From positions 1 to 16,581 of the forward strand of contig PJAB01001174.1 in the NCBI GenBank assembly GCA_002887195.1: 16,581 nucleotides of DNA, read 5' to 3'. Shown in pieces: positions 1 to 7,869 of the stretch. The notes beneath the pieces were generated by a model. The model had not been told where the DNA came from. It did not search any database and saw only the letters and a list, made by a program, of their open reading frames with translations. This DNA comes from Chrysochromulina parva (taxonomy: Eukaryota > Haptophyta > Prymnesiales > Chrysochromulinaceae). The translations under genes and the position numbers were made by a program. Each line of letters opens with the position of its first letter. Positions within the stretch are counted from its first letter, which is position 1.

Positions 1-3000
1 GATCATCTTGATTTGCATGCCGTAGATGGGGTCGCCGTTGGACGAGAGCACGTTCTCGCCGGCCGTGTAGTAGCGCAGCTGCGCGAGCCAGTCGAAGTCG
101 TTGATGCCGTTGATGCCGGCCTCGAAGAGTTGGCCCACGACGTCACGTGCATGCACGTCGATCACGATGAGAGGCGAGATCGCCTTGCGCGCGAGCTTGG
201 GCAGGTTGCCGCGCACGAGCGTGACGATGTCGTCGAGATCCTTGATGGTCTTCTTGTGGTACTCGCCAAGCAGCTTGTTGCCCATGCCCTCCGTCATCAG
301 GCAGCCGTCGATGGCGGTCGTCCAGTCGATCTGTCCCACCAAGATGATCACTTGGCCCGGCCACTGCTGCACCCACAAGTCACGAGGCTTCTTTTGGTAA
401 TCGGCGAGCGACTCGTTCGAGACGCGGTCGATGCTCTTGAACATGAACGCCTCGACGAGCGTGAGCCACGCCTCGACCATCGACGAGGGCGTGATCGTCT
501 CGCCTCCAAACGACACCTTCTCGCCTTCGGCCGAGAACATACCGTGGATGATGTTGCCCTCGCCGAAGTCGAGCTTTCCGATGCCGTCGAAGCACTTGCC
601 AAGGTGGGGCTGCACGCGCAGCGGGTCCTTGGTCTCGGAGAGGATCTCAAGCAGCTCGTCGTTCGAGAGGAAGAAGAAGCGCGGAAAGTAGAGCCGTTTC
701 ATCTCGAGGTAATCGTTGAGCCCCTTTTGGACGATCTCGAGCATCGCGTGCTGCTCGCGGTACGATTCGAGCATGCCCGGGATGTCGGCGACCACGAGCA
801 CACGCACATCCTTGAGCACCTTCTTGTTGTTATCGCGCCACATGCCGTCTTGCTTCTTGAAAAGCTTGCCCTCCTCGGGCATCTGGCGCATAATGTCTTC
901 GGAGCCGAAGATGGGCTCGAGGTACTGCCAGACGCCCTGCACCTTGAGCCAGATGTCGATCAGGTCCTGGATGAGCACGAGCTTGTTCGACCAGTTGCGC
1001 GCGCGCTCCTCGAACGGCTTGATCGCGGGCGAGCCCTGCATCGTCTGCGACTTGACGATGTGGTCGTCGAGCAGCGCCTGCACCTCCTCGGAGCCAGACA
1101 TGATGAATGTGCCCGTGTCGCGGTATTCCTTCATCGAATACTCGAGCGGCTGCCAGTCCTTGAGCATCTTGTCCAGCGCCTTCTCAAGCGAAAACTCTTT
1201 GGACGCATTGCCCGCGACCTCGTCGAGCACCTCCTGGTGCTTGTCGAGCTTGAGCTTGAGCATCTGGTCGAGCGTCGTCGCCGCGTTGGGCGAGATGTTC
1301 TGACCGGTTCGTTTGGAGATGTCCTTCCAGTGCCGATCGCGCATGCCCCGATTGGTGAGGCACACGACGAGGGGCAGCTTGGCTTGGAAGGCGCCGATGC
1401 GCTCCTTGAGCGTCTCCGACACCTTGAGAGAGTTGCGCGCCTTGGGGTTCGAGTCGGACTCGAACCCCTTGAGGATCTTGATGTTGCCCTTGTACATGCC
1501 CTTCACCTCGGACTCGAGCACCTCGGGGTCGATGGCTGACATCGGGCCGTGCATCCAGCTCTGGTAGCCGGTCGTGAAGTCCTGCACCATAGTCCAGAGC
1601 GCGAGGTGGGGCGCCAGGATGGTGGGCACGTCCACGATTTGCTGGAAGACCGTGGGCGGCTGCCCGAGCAGCGTCTCCTCGCCGTTCATCCCCTCGGCGC
1701 GCTCCTTGCAGTCCTTGATCTTGGCGGCAAGCCCCCCGAGGGTCGCCATGTGCTCCTGCCACTTGTCAATCTCCGAGTGGTTGGCGAACTCCTCGGCCTG
1801 GCGAACATAGTCGTCGAGCTCCTCGAGGAAGCGCTCCTTGCGCATATTGAGCTCCTCCTCGGCCCGATTGCGCTCGTCCTTGAGCTTCTTGTTGGCCTCG
1901 GTCACTTTAGGCTTGATCTTAGACGGCCAGAGCCACGTGTCGCCGATAGTCGTGAGCTGCTCGGACTCGAAGCCGACGGCCTGTTCGGTGCAGAAGCGGA
2001 GGAGCTTGCGCGCTTCGTTGAGCTCCGCGTTGAGCGTGAGGAGCATCCCGGTGCTCTCCGCCAGAAAGTTCTCGAGCTCCACCATCTCCTCGTCGGTGTT
2101 TGGGTGCTGCCCGAGACGCACGAAGATGTCCATGTAACGCGAGCACAGGTTATGGCACGTGGCCATAAAGTTGGCCTTCACCGAGTGGCGCATCTTCTCC
2201 ATCAGCTCGGTCGCGCGCGTCATCAGCCGCTCCTTGACCATCCCGGCCGAGATGACCATGAGCGGGAAGCGCACCTCGGCCAGCGAGCGCTTGGCCACCT
2301 CCTTGGCGGCCTTGTCGAACTTGACAATCTCGGCGGTGACCTCGGGCATCGCGGCGGGCGGCTTGGCGTTGCAAAAGTCGACCACCTTCTTCTCGGTCTC
2401 CGCGGCGAGCAGGTACGAGAGCGGCGTGTAAGCGTTCTCCATGATCGCCGTCGCCTCGTAGTTCGCCTCGACGAGCTCATGCAGCCTCGCCTTGGCATTG
2501 ACGATCACCTCGTCGTCGACGGTCGCGACGGTGATCAGGCGCGCTTGCCCGCCGCCAGTGCGCCCCATCTCGGCTTCAATGCGGGGGATCGTGTTGAGCA
2601 TCGCGACGAAGTGGTCGACCGCGCCCAGCACCGTCTTGAGCAGCGTCGGCAGATTGGGCGTGAACTTGAAGCTCTCCCCCTCCACCTGCATCTTGAGGAC
2701 GAACAGGGGCCGGTGGCCGACCGCCTCCGACACAAGCCTCTCAGCAGAGCGATCGTCGGTGAAGTCGTCCGGCGAGCTGACGAAGGTCTCGAAGAAGGCG
2801 ACGAACTCGGCGATCGACGCGTGCAGCAGCCCGCGCAGCTGGTTGAACATCAGCGTGGAGACGGCGGACAGCAGCGAGGCCGGTGGTTCCTCGTCGGACG
2901 ACGCGCCGCCCTCGCGCCGGAAGATGTCGACGACGGATGTGAACCACTTCTTCTTGAGCGTCTGCACGACGCGCTCGCAGTGCGTGTGCTGCATGTCCTT

Positions 3001-3963
3001 GAACTTGTCCGGCTCGAGCGCCGTCACGTGCGGCAGCGACGCCAGCGTGCACAGGCGCAGCGGCTCGTACGTGGTCCAAAGCTCGAGCATCGCCATCGTG
3101 CCGTCGTTGTTGACCACAAGGCCACGCTCGACCGATTCGTAGCCGTGGAGCACGGCGTCGTGCCACGCGCCCAGCGCGAGCGAGTCGTGCGTCTTGGGCG
3201 CCGCGCACTGCGCCACGGACGGGTCCTGCGACGGGTGGAACGTCGTCGTCTCGAACTTTGGCGGCGGCTGCGTGATCTCGATGCGCTTGCCCTCTTGGGA
3301 CGATTTGAGCACATACTCGATCATCGAGAGCTTGACGCCCGCCTCATACTCGGCGTGCACCTCCTGCACCATCGCGTTCAGCACGTCCTCCACGCGCTCC
3401 GTCGGCACGCCCGCGAGCTCCGTCGGAACCTGCTGCATCGCTGACTCCATCCAGGCGTCGTTAAACGGCGCCAGCACGGACGAGTCGATCTCGTCGCGCA
3501 CGTACGTCATCTTGCGCTCGAGCATCGCCGCATCGCCGGTGAGGTGCTGGCGGCGCGCCGTGCCTACGTACAGCCTGCTCTCCTCCGCGAGCTTCGCCTC
3601 CTTTTGGCGCTGCAGGATGCCTAGCCCCGACGAGGAGAGGTCAGGGGCCGACGGGATGCCCGCGGCGAGCGGGTGGAGCAGCGGGCGGCACGCGAGACCC
3701 GCGGCCCAGCCCTTGCGCTCGATAGTCGGGCGCAGCGGCGAGACGGGCGCGGTGCGCTCCTGGCGCTTCTCCTCGAGCCCGCGCACGTCCAGCTCATTGA
3801 GCCCCTGGCGGTAGTAGCGGCCAATCCGGGCAGAGGGCCCAGTGTACCGATCCGTCGGCACAAAGGTGGCCGCCTGCGTCCACTGCGAATCGTCGAGCAG
3901 CTGCGTAAAGTCCTGAGCCTCCGGCTGCGCAATGATGCGAGGCTGGCGCTGCCAGCCAGACAT
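1..3963 (-). CDS. Axonemal dynein heavy chain, inner-arm single-headed class (DNAH3/7/12-like), N-terminal part
   Basis: The reading frame starts at the ATG at 3963 and stays open for 1,321 codons without an intron to the window edge, so the gene is cut at its 3' side. Residues about 1-780 form the variable tail, with a charged heptad-like stretch near 690-730. From about 790 (LWTMVQDF...SWMHGPM) to about 1290 the sequence follows the dynein linker (DHC_N2), with the diagnostic FPRFFFLSNDELLEILSETK near 1093 and DPLRVQPHLGKCFDGI after it. GQIDWT and IDVHARDVV follow. The window ends a few tens of residues before the expected AAA1 Walker A, so no ATPase site is visible. Reaching the linker end by about 1,300 residues fits the DNAH3/7/12 group (about 4,000 aa) rather than outer-arm chains with longer tails. 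Known role: minus-end motor of flagellar inner arms. The exact DNAH subtype is not settled. Confidence 0.95.
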   Translation of the reverse strand, partial: MSGWQRQPRIIAQPEAQDFTQLLDDSQWTQAATFVPTDRYTGPSARIGRYYRQGLNELDVRGLEEKRQERTAPVSPLRPTIERKGWAAGLACRPLLHPLAAGIPSAPDLSSSGLGILQRQKEAKLAEESRLYVGTARRQHLTGDAAMLERKMTYVRDEIDSSVLAPFNDAWMESAMQQVPTELAGVPTERVEDVLNAMVQEVHAEYEAGVKLSMIEYVLKSSQEGKRIEITQPPPKFETTTFHPSQDPSVAQCAAPKTHDSLALGAWHDAVLHGYESVERGLVVNNDGTMAMLELWTTYEPLRLCTLASLPHVTALEPDKFKDMQHTHCERVVQTLKKKWFTSVVDIFRREGGASSDEEPPASLLSAVSTLMFNQLRGLLHASIAEFVAFFETFVSSPDDFTDDRSAERLVSEAVGHRPLFVLKMQVEGESFKFTPNLPTLLKTVLGAVDHFVAMLNTIPRIEAEMGRTGGGQARLITVATVDDEVIVNAKARLHELVEANYEATAIMENAYTPLSYLLAAETEKKVVDFCNAKPPAAMPEVTAEIVKFDKAAKEVAKRSLAEVRFPLMVISAGMVKERLMTRATELMEKMRHSVKANFMATCHNLCSRYMDIFVRLGQHPNTDEEMVELENFLAESTGMLLTLNAELNEARKLLRFCTEQAVGFESEQLTTIGDTWLWPSKIKPKVTEANKKLKDERNRAEEELNMRKERFLEELDDYVRQAEEFANHSEIDKWQEHMATLGGLAAKIKDCKERAEGMNGEETLLGQPPTVFQQIVDVPTILAPHLALWTMVQDFTTGYQSWMHGPMSAIDPEVLESEVKGMYKGNIKILKGFESDSNPKARNSLKVSETLKERIGAFQAKLPLVVCLTNRGMRDRHWKDISKRTGQNISPNAATTLDQMLKLKLDKHQEVLDEVAGNASKEFSLEKALDKMLKDWQPLEYSMKEYRDTGTFIMSGSEEVQALLDDHIVKSQTMQGSPAIKPFEERARNWSNKLVLIQDLIDIWLKVQGVWQYLEPIFGSEDIMRQMPEEGKLFKKQDGMWRDNNKKVLKDVRVLVVADIPGMLESYREQHAMLEIVQKGLNDYLEMKRLYFPRFFFLSNDELLEILSETKDPLRVQPHLGKCFDGIGKLDFGEGNIIHGMFSAEGEKVSFGGETITPSSMVEAWLTLVEAFMFKSIDRVSNESLADYQKKPRDLWVQQWPGQVIILVGQIDWTTAIDGCLMTEGMGNKLLGEYHKKTIKDLDDIVTLVRGNLPKLARKAISPLIVIDVHARDVVGQLFEAGINGINDFDWLAQLRYYTAGENVLSSNGDPIYGMQIKMI

Positions 3964-4143
3964 GGCACAGAGAAAAAGGCAACGACACAGTGCTCGACGA
4001 GGCGTTCTGCATTCACACCAGAGTCTTCACACAGAGCGAGCATACAATGTACCTACGCGCCGTGAAGCAACAGGAGTGTTGAGGTGCATGCCCGTGTCCG
4101 GTCAGGTTGCAACTGGTTGTCAGGTTGGCGAATGGTTTGCCTA

Positions 4144-5364
4144 TTATTGCTGGTGCTGCTGAAAGCGGGCGTACATCGCGGCGTACCATGAGGCGTACTG
4201 CTGATTGGCGTACTGCTGATAGGCCGCCGTACCGTCCTGCTGATTGGCGTACTGCTGATTGGCCGCCGTACCGTCCAAGCCGCCCACACCGTACTGGCCC
4301 GCCATCGCTGCCGTCGCCGCGCCGTTGAACATGGGTTGCGTCGTATCGCCAAAGGCAGGGTGCTGCGGCGCGTGCTGGGCCGGGGCGCCGAAAAGCTGAA
4401 CACCGTGGGGCGCCATGAGATGAGGGCACTGTGACACGGGTGACATGTGAAAGGGCGGGTGCGCCGGCCCGTAGTACTGCATCATGATTGCTTGCGTCCC
4501 TGCCTGTAACCCCGCCGCGTATGCCGCCTGGATGGCAGGGTCATGAAAGCTTGGAAAGGCATCTCCCGTTTGTGGCACCGCGCCTATCTCACGTGCAGCG
4601 GCATTGCGCACGCGGCCCGACGCGCCGCCCGGAAGCTGCTGCTTGCGCGCGGCGGCCCGGCGCTGCACGAGCTGCACGATGTTCTCTGCCGTCGCGCGTG
4701 GCCGGCCACGCCTTCCCTCCATGCGCCGCTTACACTCGATGCCGCGCACCGTGCATTCACCACAGCAGCCTGTGGACAGCATGGTACACTTGAGACGATT
4801 CTGATGACACAGATCACACGCCTTGCCCAGGCGCGGCGTGTAACGACCGCCATCTGCCGACTTTGCCACACCGTTGGCGTTCACCTCCACCTCCACCTGG
4901 CTGCCATACGCGGGGCCCGCAGCAAGGCCTTCGGTCGTGGCGGGATGAGCATCGGCTGATGCGGCGCCTTCTACTGAAAGCTGGCTCATCCCAGATGACA
5001 GCTGGCCAGCTTCCGCGGCGAGAGAGACCGCCTCCTCGGACGCGTCCTTGTCGGGCAAGGCGTGGGTGTCTGTGGACGCTGCCTCGCCTGGGACGCTGCC
5101 GCCGATGCACAACGGCTGAGCGGCCGCGGGTGAGTCGTCCTCAACAGTGGCGAGCAGGTACAGCTCTCGGGCGCGACGTCCATCTGACACGGCGAGTCCT
5201 GGACATCCGAATGCAAGCGAACAGACATTGTGAGCCGGCCCTGCAAGCATAAGCAGCGTGTGGCCCGTGGCATCTCGTGCATCCACATCACCGCCCGACC
5301 GAAGCCAGTCGCTCACCCGAGCCACAGCACCACGATTGATTGCGTCTTCGTCTGTCGCAAACAT
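4144..5364 (-). CDS. Ankyrin / Zn2Cys6 binuclear-cluster putative transcription factor
   Basis: A 406-residue single-exon protein starting at the ATG at 5364. Residues about 6-42 read as an ankyrin repeat (WLRSGGDVDARDATGHTLLM). Residues 100-170 are acidic and Ala-rich. Residues 183-211 carry six cysteines spaced C-x2-C-x6-C-x7-C-x2-C-x6-C (C183, C186, C193, C201, C204, C211), the exact Zn2Cys6 pattern of fungal GAL4-type DNA-binding domains, with an additional C200. It is followed by an AT-hook-like GRRGRPR (217-223). The tail from about 295 is rich in Q, N, Y, H and A and ends in two 13-residue repeats, resembling an activation or prion-like segment. No fungal middle-homology domain is visible. 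Nuclear DNA binding is inferred from the motif. Residues 43-75 between the ankyrin start and the acidic part do not resemble a second repeat, so a missed small intron there cannot be excluded. Confidence 0.85.
   Translation of the reverse strand: MFATDEDAINRGAVARVSDWLRSGGDVDARDATGHTLLMLAGPAHNVCSLAFGCPGLAVSDGRRARELYLLATVEDDSPAAAQPLCIGGSVPGEAASTDTHALPDKDASEEAVSLAAEAGQLSSGMSQLSVEGAASADAHPATTEGLAAGPAYGSQVEVEVNANGVAKSADGGRYTPRLGKACDLCHQNRLKCTMLSTGCCGECTVRGIECKRRMEGRRGRPRATAENIVQLVQRRAAARKQQLPGGASGRVRNAAAREIGAVPQTGDAFPSFHDPAIQAAYAAGLQAGTQAIMMQYYGPAHPPFHMSPVSQCPHLMAPHGVQLFGAPAQHAPQHPAFGDTTQPMFNGAATAAMAGQYGVGGLDGTAANQQYANQQDGTAAYQQYANQQYASWYAAMYARFQQHQQ
4198..4275 (-). repeat. Two tandem 39-bp units in the Zn2Cys6 gene
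   Basis: Two adjacent 39-bp copies (4198-4236 and 4237-4275) differ at one base. They are a multiple of three and in frame, encoding DGTAANQQYANQQ then DGTAAYQQYANQQ (residues 367-392 region). The near identity indicates recent duplication, and copy number may vary between strains. Confidence 0.95.
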
Positions 5365-6087
5365 GGCCCTGTCCTGGTGTAGTCCTGGACCAATTCCGGC
5401 CCGCGTCTCTTATCTCGCTTTAGGCCGAGAGCCACGATTCGTCAGACAATCCATAAAAGGATTTTTGGTTCCAAAATAGTCACGTTTTTTTAATCGAGAT
5501 CTGGGCGAGCGCGCGCTGGCCGCGACGACAGCCGGTGAAAAGCCGGTGAAGACCGACAGAGCTTTGTTCGAAAGAAAAGCGAGCCACACTGCGTTTTGCT
5601 AAGAAGTAAGGCCCCCTCGACGCTGGTCGCTGCCTCCGGTTTATGCCGGCTTTGAAGTTTGAACACGCGCCGCTTGGACGACCGATCGCGTCGTGCACCT
5701 CGATCCTCGTCCAGGCGAAGCAACGTGCAATGCTCGAATCTGCAATGTAACGGAAACGGACGTGCTTAAAAGAATTATGAAAAGTACGCTGTACGGTCGC
5801 TGAGGCCTGAGCCTGTACGCGCAACTTCAGGTTCCTCTCCAAAGCGTCCCCCACCGCGTCCTTGCAATTATGCACACATGTGAATCCGCCAGCGCCACGC
5901 CCACGACAAACTGCAGTCGTGCACAGTGCAGCGGCCCGGCGTCCACTAAACTGCCACTAAAACGGTAAACGCTCCCGCATTCCACCGATAGATCGAGCTT
6001 CAGTAGAACGAGAATGAGCGGTTCATGGGACTCAGCCCACAAGTCCAGATCTGATTTGTGAGAGTGTGGGGGCGCTCACTCACTCGC
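5365..6087. other. Intergenic region without a supported gene
   Basis: This 723-bp stretch lies downstream of the EF-hand gene and upstream of the Zn2Cys6 gene, both on the minus strand. It should hold the 3' end of one and the promoter of the other. Open frames here lack ATG starts or recognisable domains. Visible structure: AT-rich patch at about 5448-5492, a tandem 11-bp repeat (AGCCGGTGAAA, second copy with one change) at 5530-5551, CCACTAAA twice (5943-5950, 5954-5961), and a CTCA-rich run at about 6074-6090. I see no tRNA or other RNA gene. Confidence 0.6.
5451..5480 (-). promoter_or_regulatory. Paired CArG-like boxes upstream of the Zn2Cys6 gene
   Basis: CCATAAAAGG at 5451-5460 is a perfect CC(A/T)6GG CArG box, and CCAAAATAGT at 5471-5480 misses the consensus by one base. 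The two are spaced 20 bp centre to centre, about 87-116 bp upstream of the ATG at 5364, in a rare AT-rich patch. MADS/SRF proteins bind such boxes in other eukaryotes. Alternatively the patch is simply the core promoter, because CCATAAAAGG also resembles a TATA element on the plus strand. Confidence 0.35.
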
Positions 6088-7758
6088 TCACGCGAACTTG
6101 CCGCTGCCAAAGCGCGCGGCCGGGTTTCGGGGCGGCGGTATGACCAAGATGTTCTCCGCCGTGAGCACCCGATGGAACTCCTGGTAGCTGATCTTGCCAT
6201 CGCCGTTCTTGTCAACGTAGTCGATGAGCGTGTCGGCGCACGCCGGCGTGATCGAGCCGTGCACGGCGCCCGTGTGGTAGTTGACGTGCTTGAGGAGCTC
6301 TAGGGTCTGGAGCATCGCCTTAATCTCATCGCGCGAAAGGATGCCGTCTCCCTTGGTGTCAATCTTGCGCAGCCCGGTATGAATGTCCTTATACTTGATC
6401 ATCATCCTCTCCTTGATGGCCTTCTGCGCCTCCTGCAGCTCCTTGGCAGTCACATTGCGCCAGCCGATAATCTGGTTGTCCTTCATCTGCTGCCCGCACT
6501 TCTTCGTCTTGTCGGGTACCAACGCGAGCAGCTCGATGATGTCGTCGCACAAGATCATGTGGGAGAGCTCGTTGTAGTCGACCTCGCCGTCGCCGTCGTT
6601 GTCGCAGAGGTCGACGATGCAGTCCATCACCTTCGCCGAGATCTTCTCGTTGCCACGCTGCGCCGTGTCGAGGTACTTTTTAATCTCGGCTGACCCAATC
6701 TTGCCCGTGTGGTCGCGGTCCATGTTGCGGAATGCGGCCGTCACCAGGTGCGAGCTCGAGCCTGCCTTGAGCATCAGCACGTTCTTTAGGTCGCGGAAGG
6801 TCTTCTTGAGCTCGTACACCGTGACGCCATAGTTTTTCATCAGGTCCGCCTCGACCCTCTCCCTGGCCTCCACTTTGGTCAGCTGCTGCATGAAGGTGTC
6901 CGAGTGTGTGCGCTTGTCGGCCAGGGTCTGCAGGTCGGTGGCGAACTTTTGCCAGGCGACGAAGCCCTCGGGCTCGCCTGGGTTGTTCGGGGTGCGCGTC
7001 AGGTACGGCTTCGTTATTTGGTTGAACTCGGCCGACGTCATCGCAAGTTCGATCCACACGTTGCCGAAGGCATAGCACAGAGCGCGCCGGAACGTGTCCA
7101 TGTCGACTTTGCCCTGGTTTTTCCGGTCGTGCGCGTCGAGCAGGATGCGCACGTCGAGCCGCTGACGCCGAATGAGGGCGGCCATACGCTCCCAGATACC
7201 CTGACCCTCAGCCAGTCCGACACTGTCGAGCAACGCAAAGTCGCCGGGCATCTCCGTGTATTGGCCCGAGCCCTGCGTTCCGCGGCCTGTGCTACCCGTT
7301 GGCATGCTTGCCGCGCCGGCGAACGCAGAGGGCGCACCCGTCGGCTGGATGGAATTCATGTTCGAGATCTGGCGCGCCTGGCGTGCGTTCCGCGCCGAGA
7401 GTTCACCGTGGGCACCCGCTGTGAGCTCGCCAACGGTCACGTAGCCTTTGCCTTCCTTGTCCCAGCTCTTCGCCAGTGCGGCGCGCACGTCCGGCGGCAT
7501 CGCCGCGAGCGGCACCTTCGTGTAGTTTGTGATCGGCGCAGCATCCTTGGACGACGGCGGCGGCGGCGGCGGCGGCATACCGCGAAACCCTTGCTGCTGC
7601 TGCTGCATTTGCGGCGGCGGCGGCATACCACGCTGATGCATCATCATCTGCTGCTGCTGCTGCATCTGCTGCATCACATGAATCTGCTGCGGGGTACGCT
7701 GCGACATGGGCGGGGTTTGCTGAGGGGTCCGCTGCGGTGGCGTTCCCGTCCTATGCAT
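6088..7758 (-). CDS. Multi-EF-hand calcium-binding protein with Q/P-rich N-terminus
   Basis: A 556-residue single-exon protein, ATG at 7758. Residues 1-70 are low complexity: QQTP/QRTP repeats, polyQ-M runs and two polyproline runs. EF-hand loops follow. Degenerate: D100-E111 (DKEGKGYVTVGE) and about 208-219 (DAHDRKNQGKVD). Well formed: D347-E358 (DRDHTGKIGSAE), D386-E397 (DNDGDGEVDYNE), D467-E478 (DTKGDGILSRDE) and D516-E527 (DKNGDGKISYQE). The last three have Asp or Ser at the coordinating positions and Gly at loop position 6, so Ca2+ binding is likely. No signal peptide, membrane span or kinase domain is seen, so it is probably cytosolic or axonemal. It recalls large EFCAB-type proteins but I cannot name an orthologue. 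It is transcribed head-to-head with the surface-protein gene at 7870. Confidence 0.9.
   Translation of the reverse strand: MHRTGTPPQRTPQQTPPMSQRTPQQIHVMQQMQQQQQMMMHQRGMPPPPQMQQQQQGFRGMPPPPPPPSSKDAAPITNYTKVPLAAMPPDVRAALAKSWDKEGKGYVTVGELTAGAHGELSARNARQARQISNMNSIQPTGAPSAFAGAASMPTGSTGRGTQGSGQYTEMPGDFALLDSVGLAEGQGIWERMAALIRRQRLDVRILLDAHDRKNQGKVDMDTFRRALCYAFGNVWIELAMTSAEFNQITKPYLTRTPNNPGEPEGFVAWQKFATDLQTLADKRTHSDTFMQQLTKVEARERVEADLMKNYGVTVYELKKTFRDLKNVLMLKAGSSSHLVTAAFRNMDRDHTGKIGSAEIKKYLDTAQRGNEKISAKVMDCIVDLCDNDGDGEVDYNELSHMILCDDIIELLALVPDKTKKCGQQMKDNQIIGWRNVTAKELQEAQKAIKERMMIKYKDIHTGLRKIDTKGDGILSRDEIKAMLQTLELLKHVNYHTGAVHGSITPACADTLIDYVDKNGDGKISYQEFHRVLTAENILVIPPPRNPAARFGSGKFA
7554..7683 (-). repeat. 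Triplet-repeat tracts (CGG and CTG on the plus strand) in the EF-hand gene
   Basis: The first 70 codons of the EF-hand gene contain a CGG run at about 7554-7576 (polyproline in the protein) and CTG runs near 7592-7606 and 7648-7675 (polyglutamine in the protein), interrupted by Met codons. Such tracts are prone to length change by slippage. Confidence 0.85.
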
Positions 7759-7869
7759 GGTTCGATCGTCTTTATGCGGTTTTTGGACGGGGAGCGAGCG
7801 ACCGAACCGTGAAACGGTTGACTGGGGGGAGGAGAACGACTCTCACGTTCCAAAACATCCCGCGCGCAC
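7759..7869. promoter_or_regulatory. Divergent promoter between the EF-hand and surface-protein genes
   Basis: Only 111 bp separate the two start codons (7758 minus, 7870 plus), so 5' UTRs and promoters must share this space or overlap. It contains an exact inverted repeat AACCGT-GAA-ACGGTT at 7805-7819, with AACGGTTG matching the MYB core CNGTTR. In-frame stops at 7810-7812 and 7819-7821 fix ATG 7870 as the first start of the plus-strand frame unless an upstream exon exists. Confidence 0.5.

Noticed and set aside
13..3444. Two long plus-strand open frames (13-1539 and 1549-3444) opposite the dynein gene
   Set aside because: They are in codon register with the dynein frame and stay open because it almost never uses TTA, CTA or TCA codons. 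Their products are low-complexity L/H/R/E/V strings without domains.
5480..5875. Minus-strand frame of 131 codons in the intergenic region
   Set aside because: It lacks an ATG at its start, has no recognisable motif and sits in the expected promoter/3' UTR space.
6904..7812. Plus-strand frame opposite the EF-hand gene
   Set aside because: It is antisense to four clear EF-hand loops, and its product is R/H/L-rich without domains.
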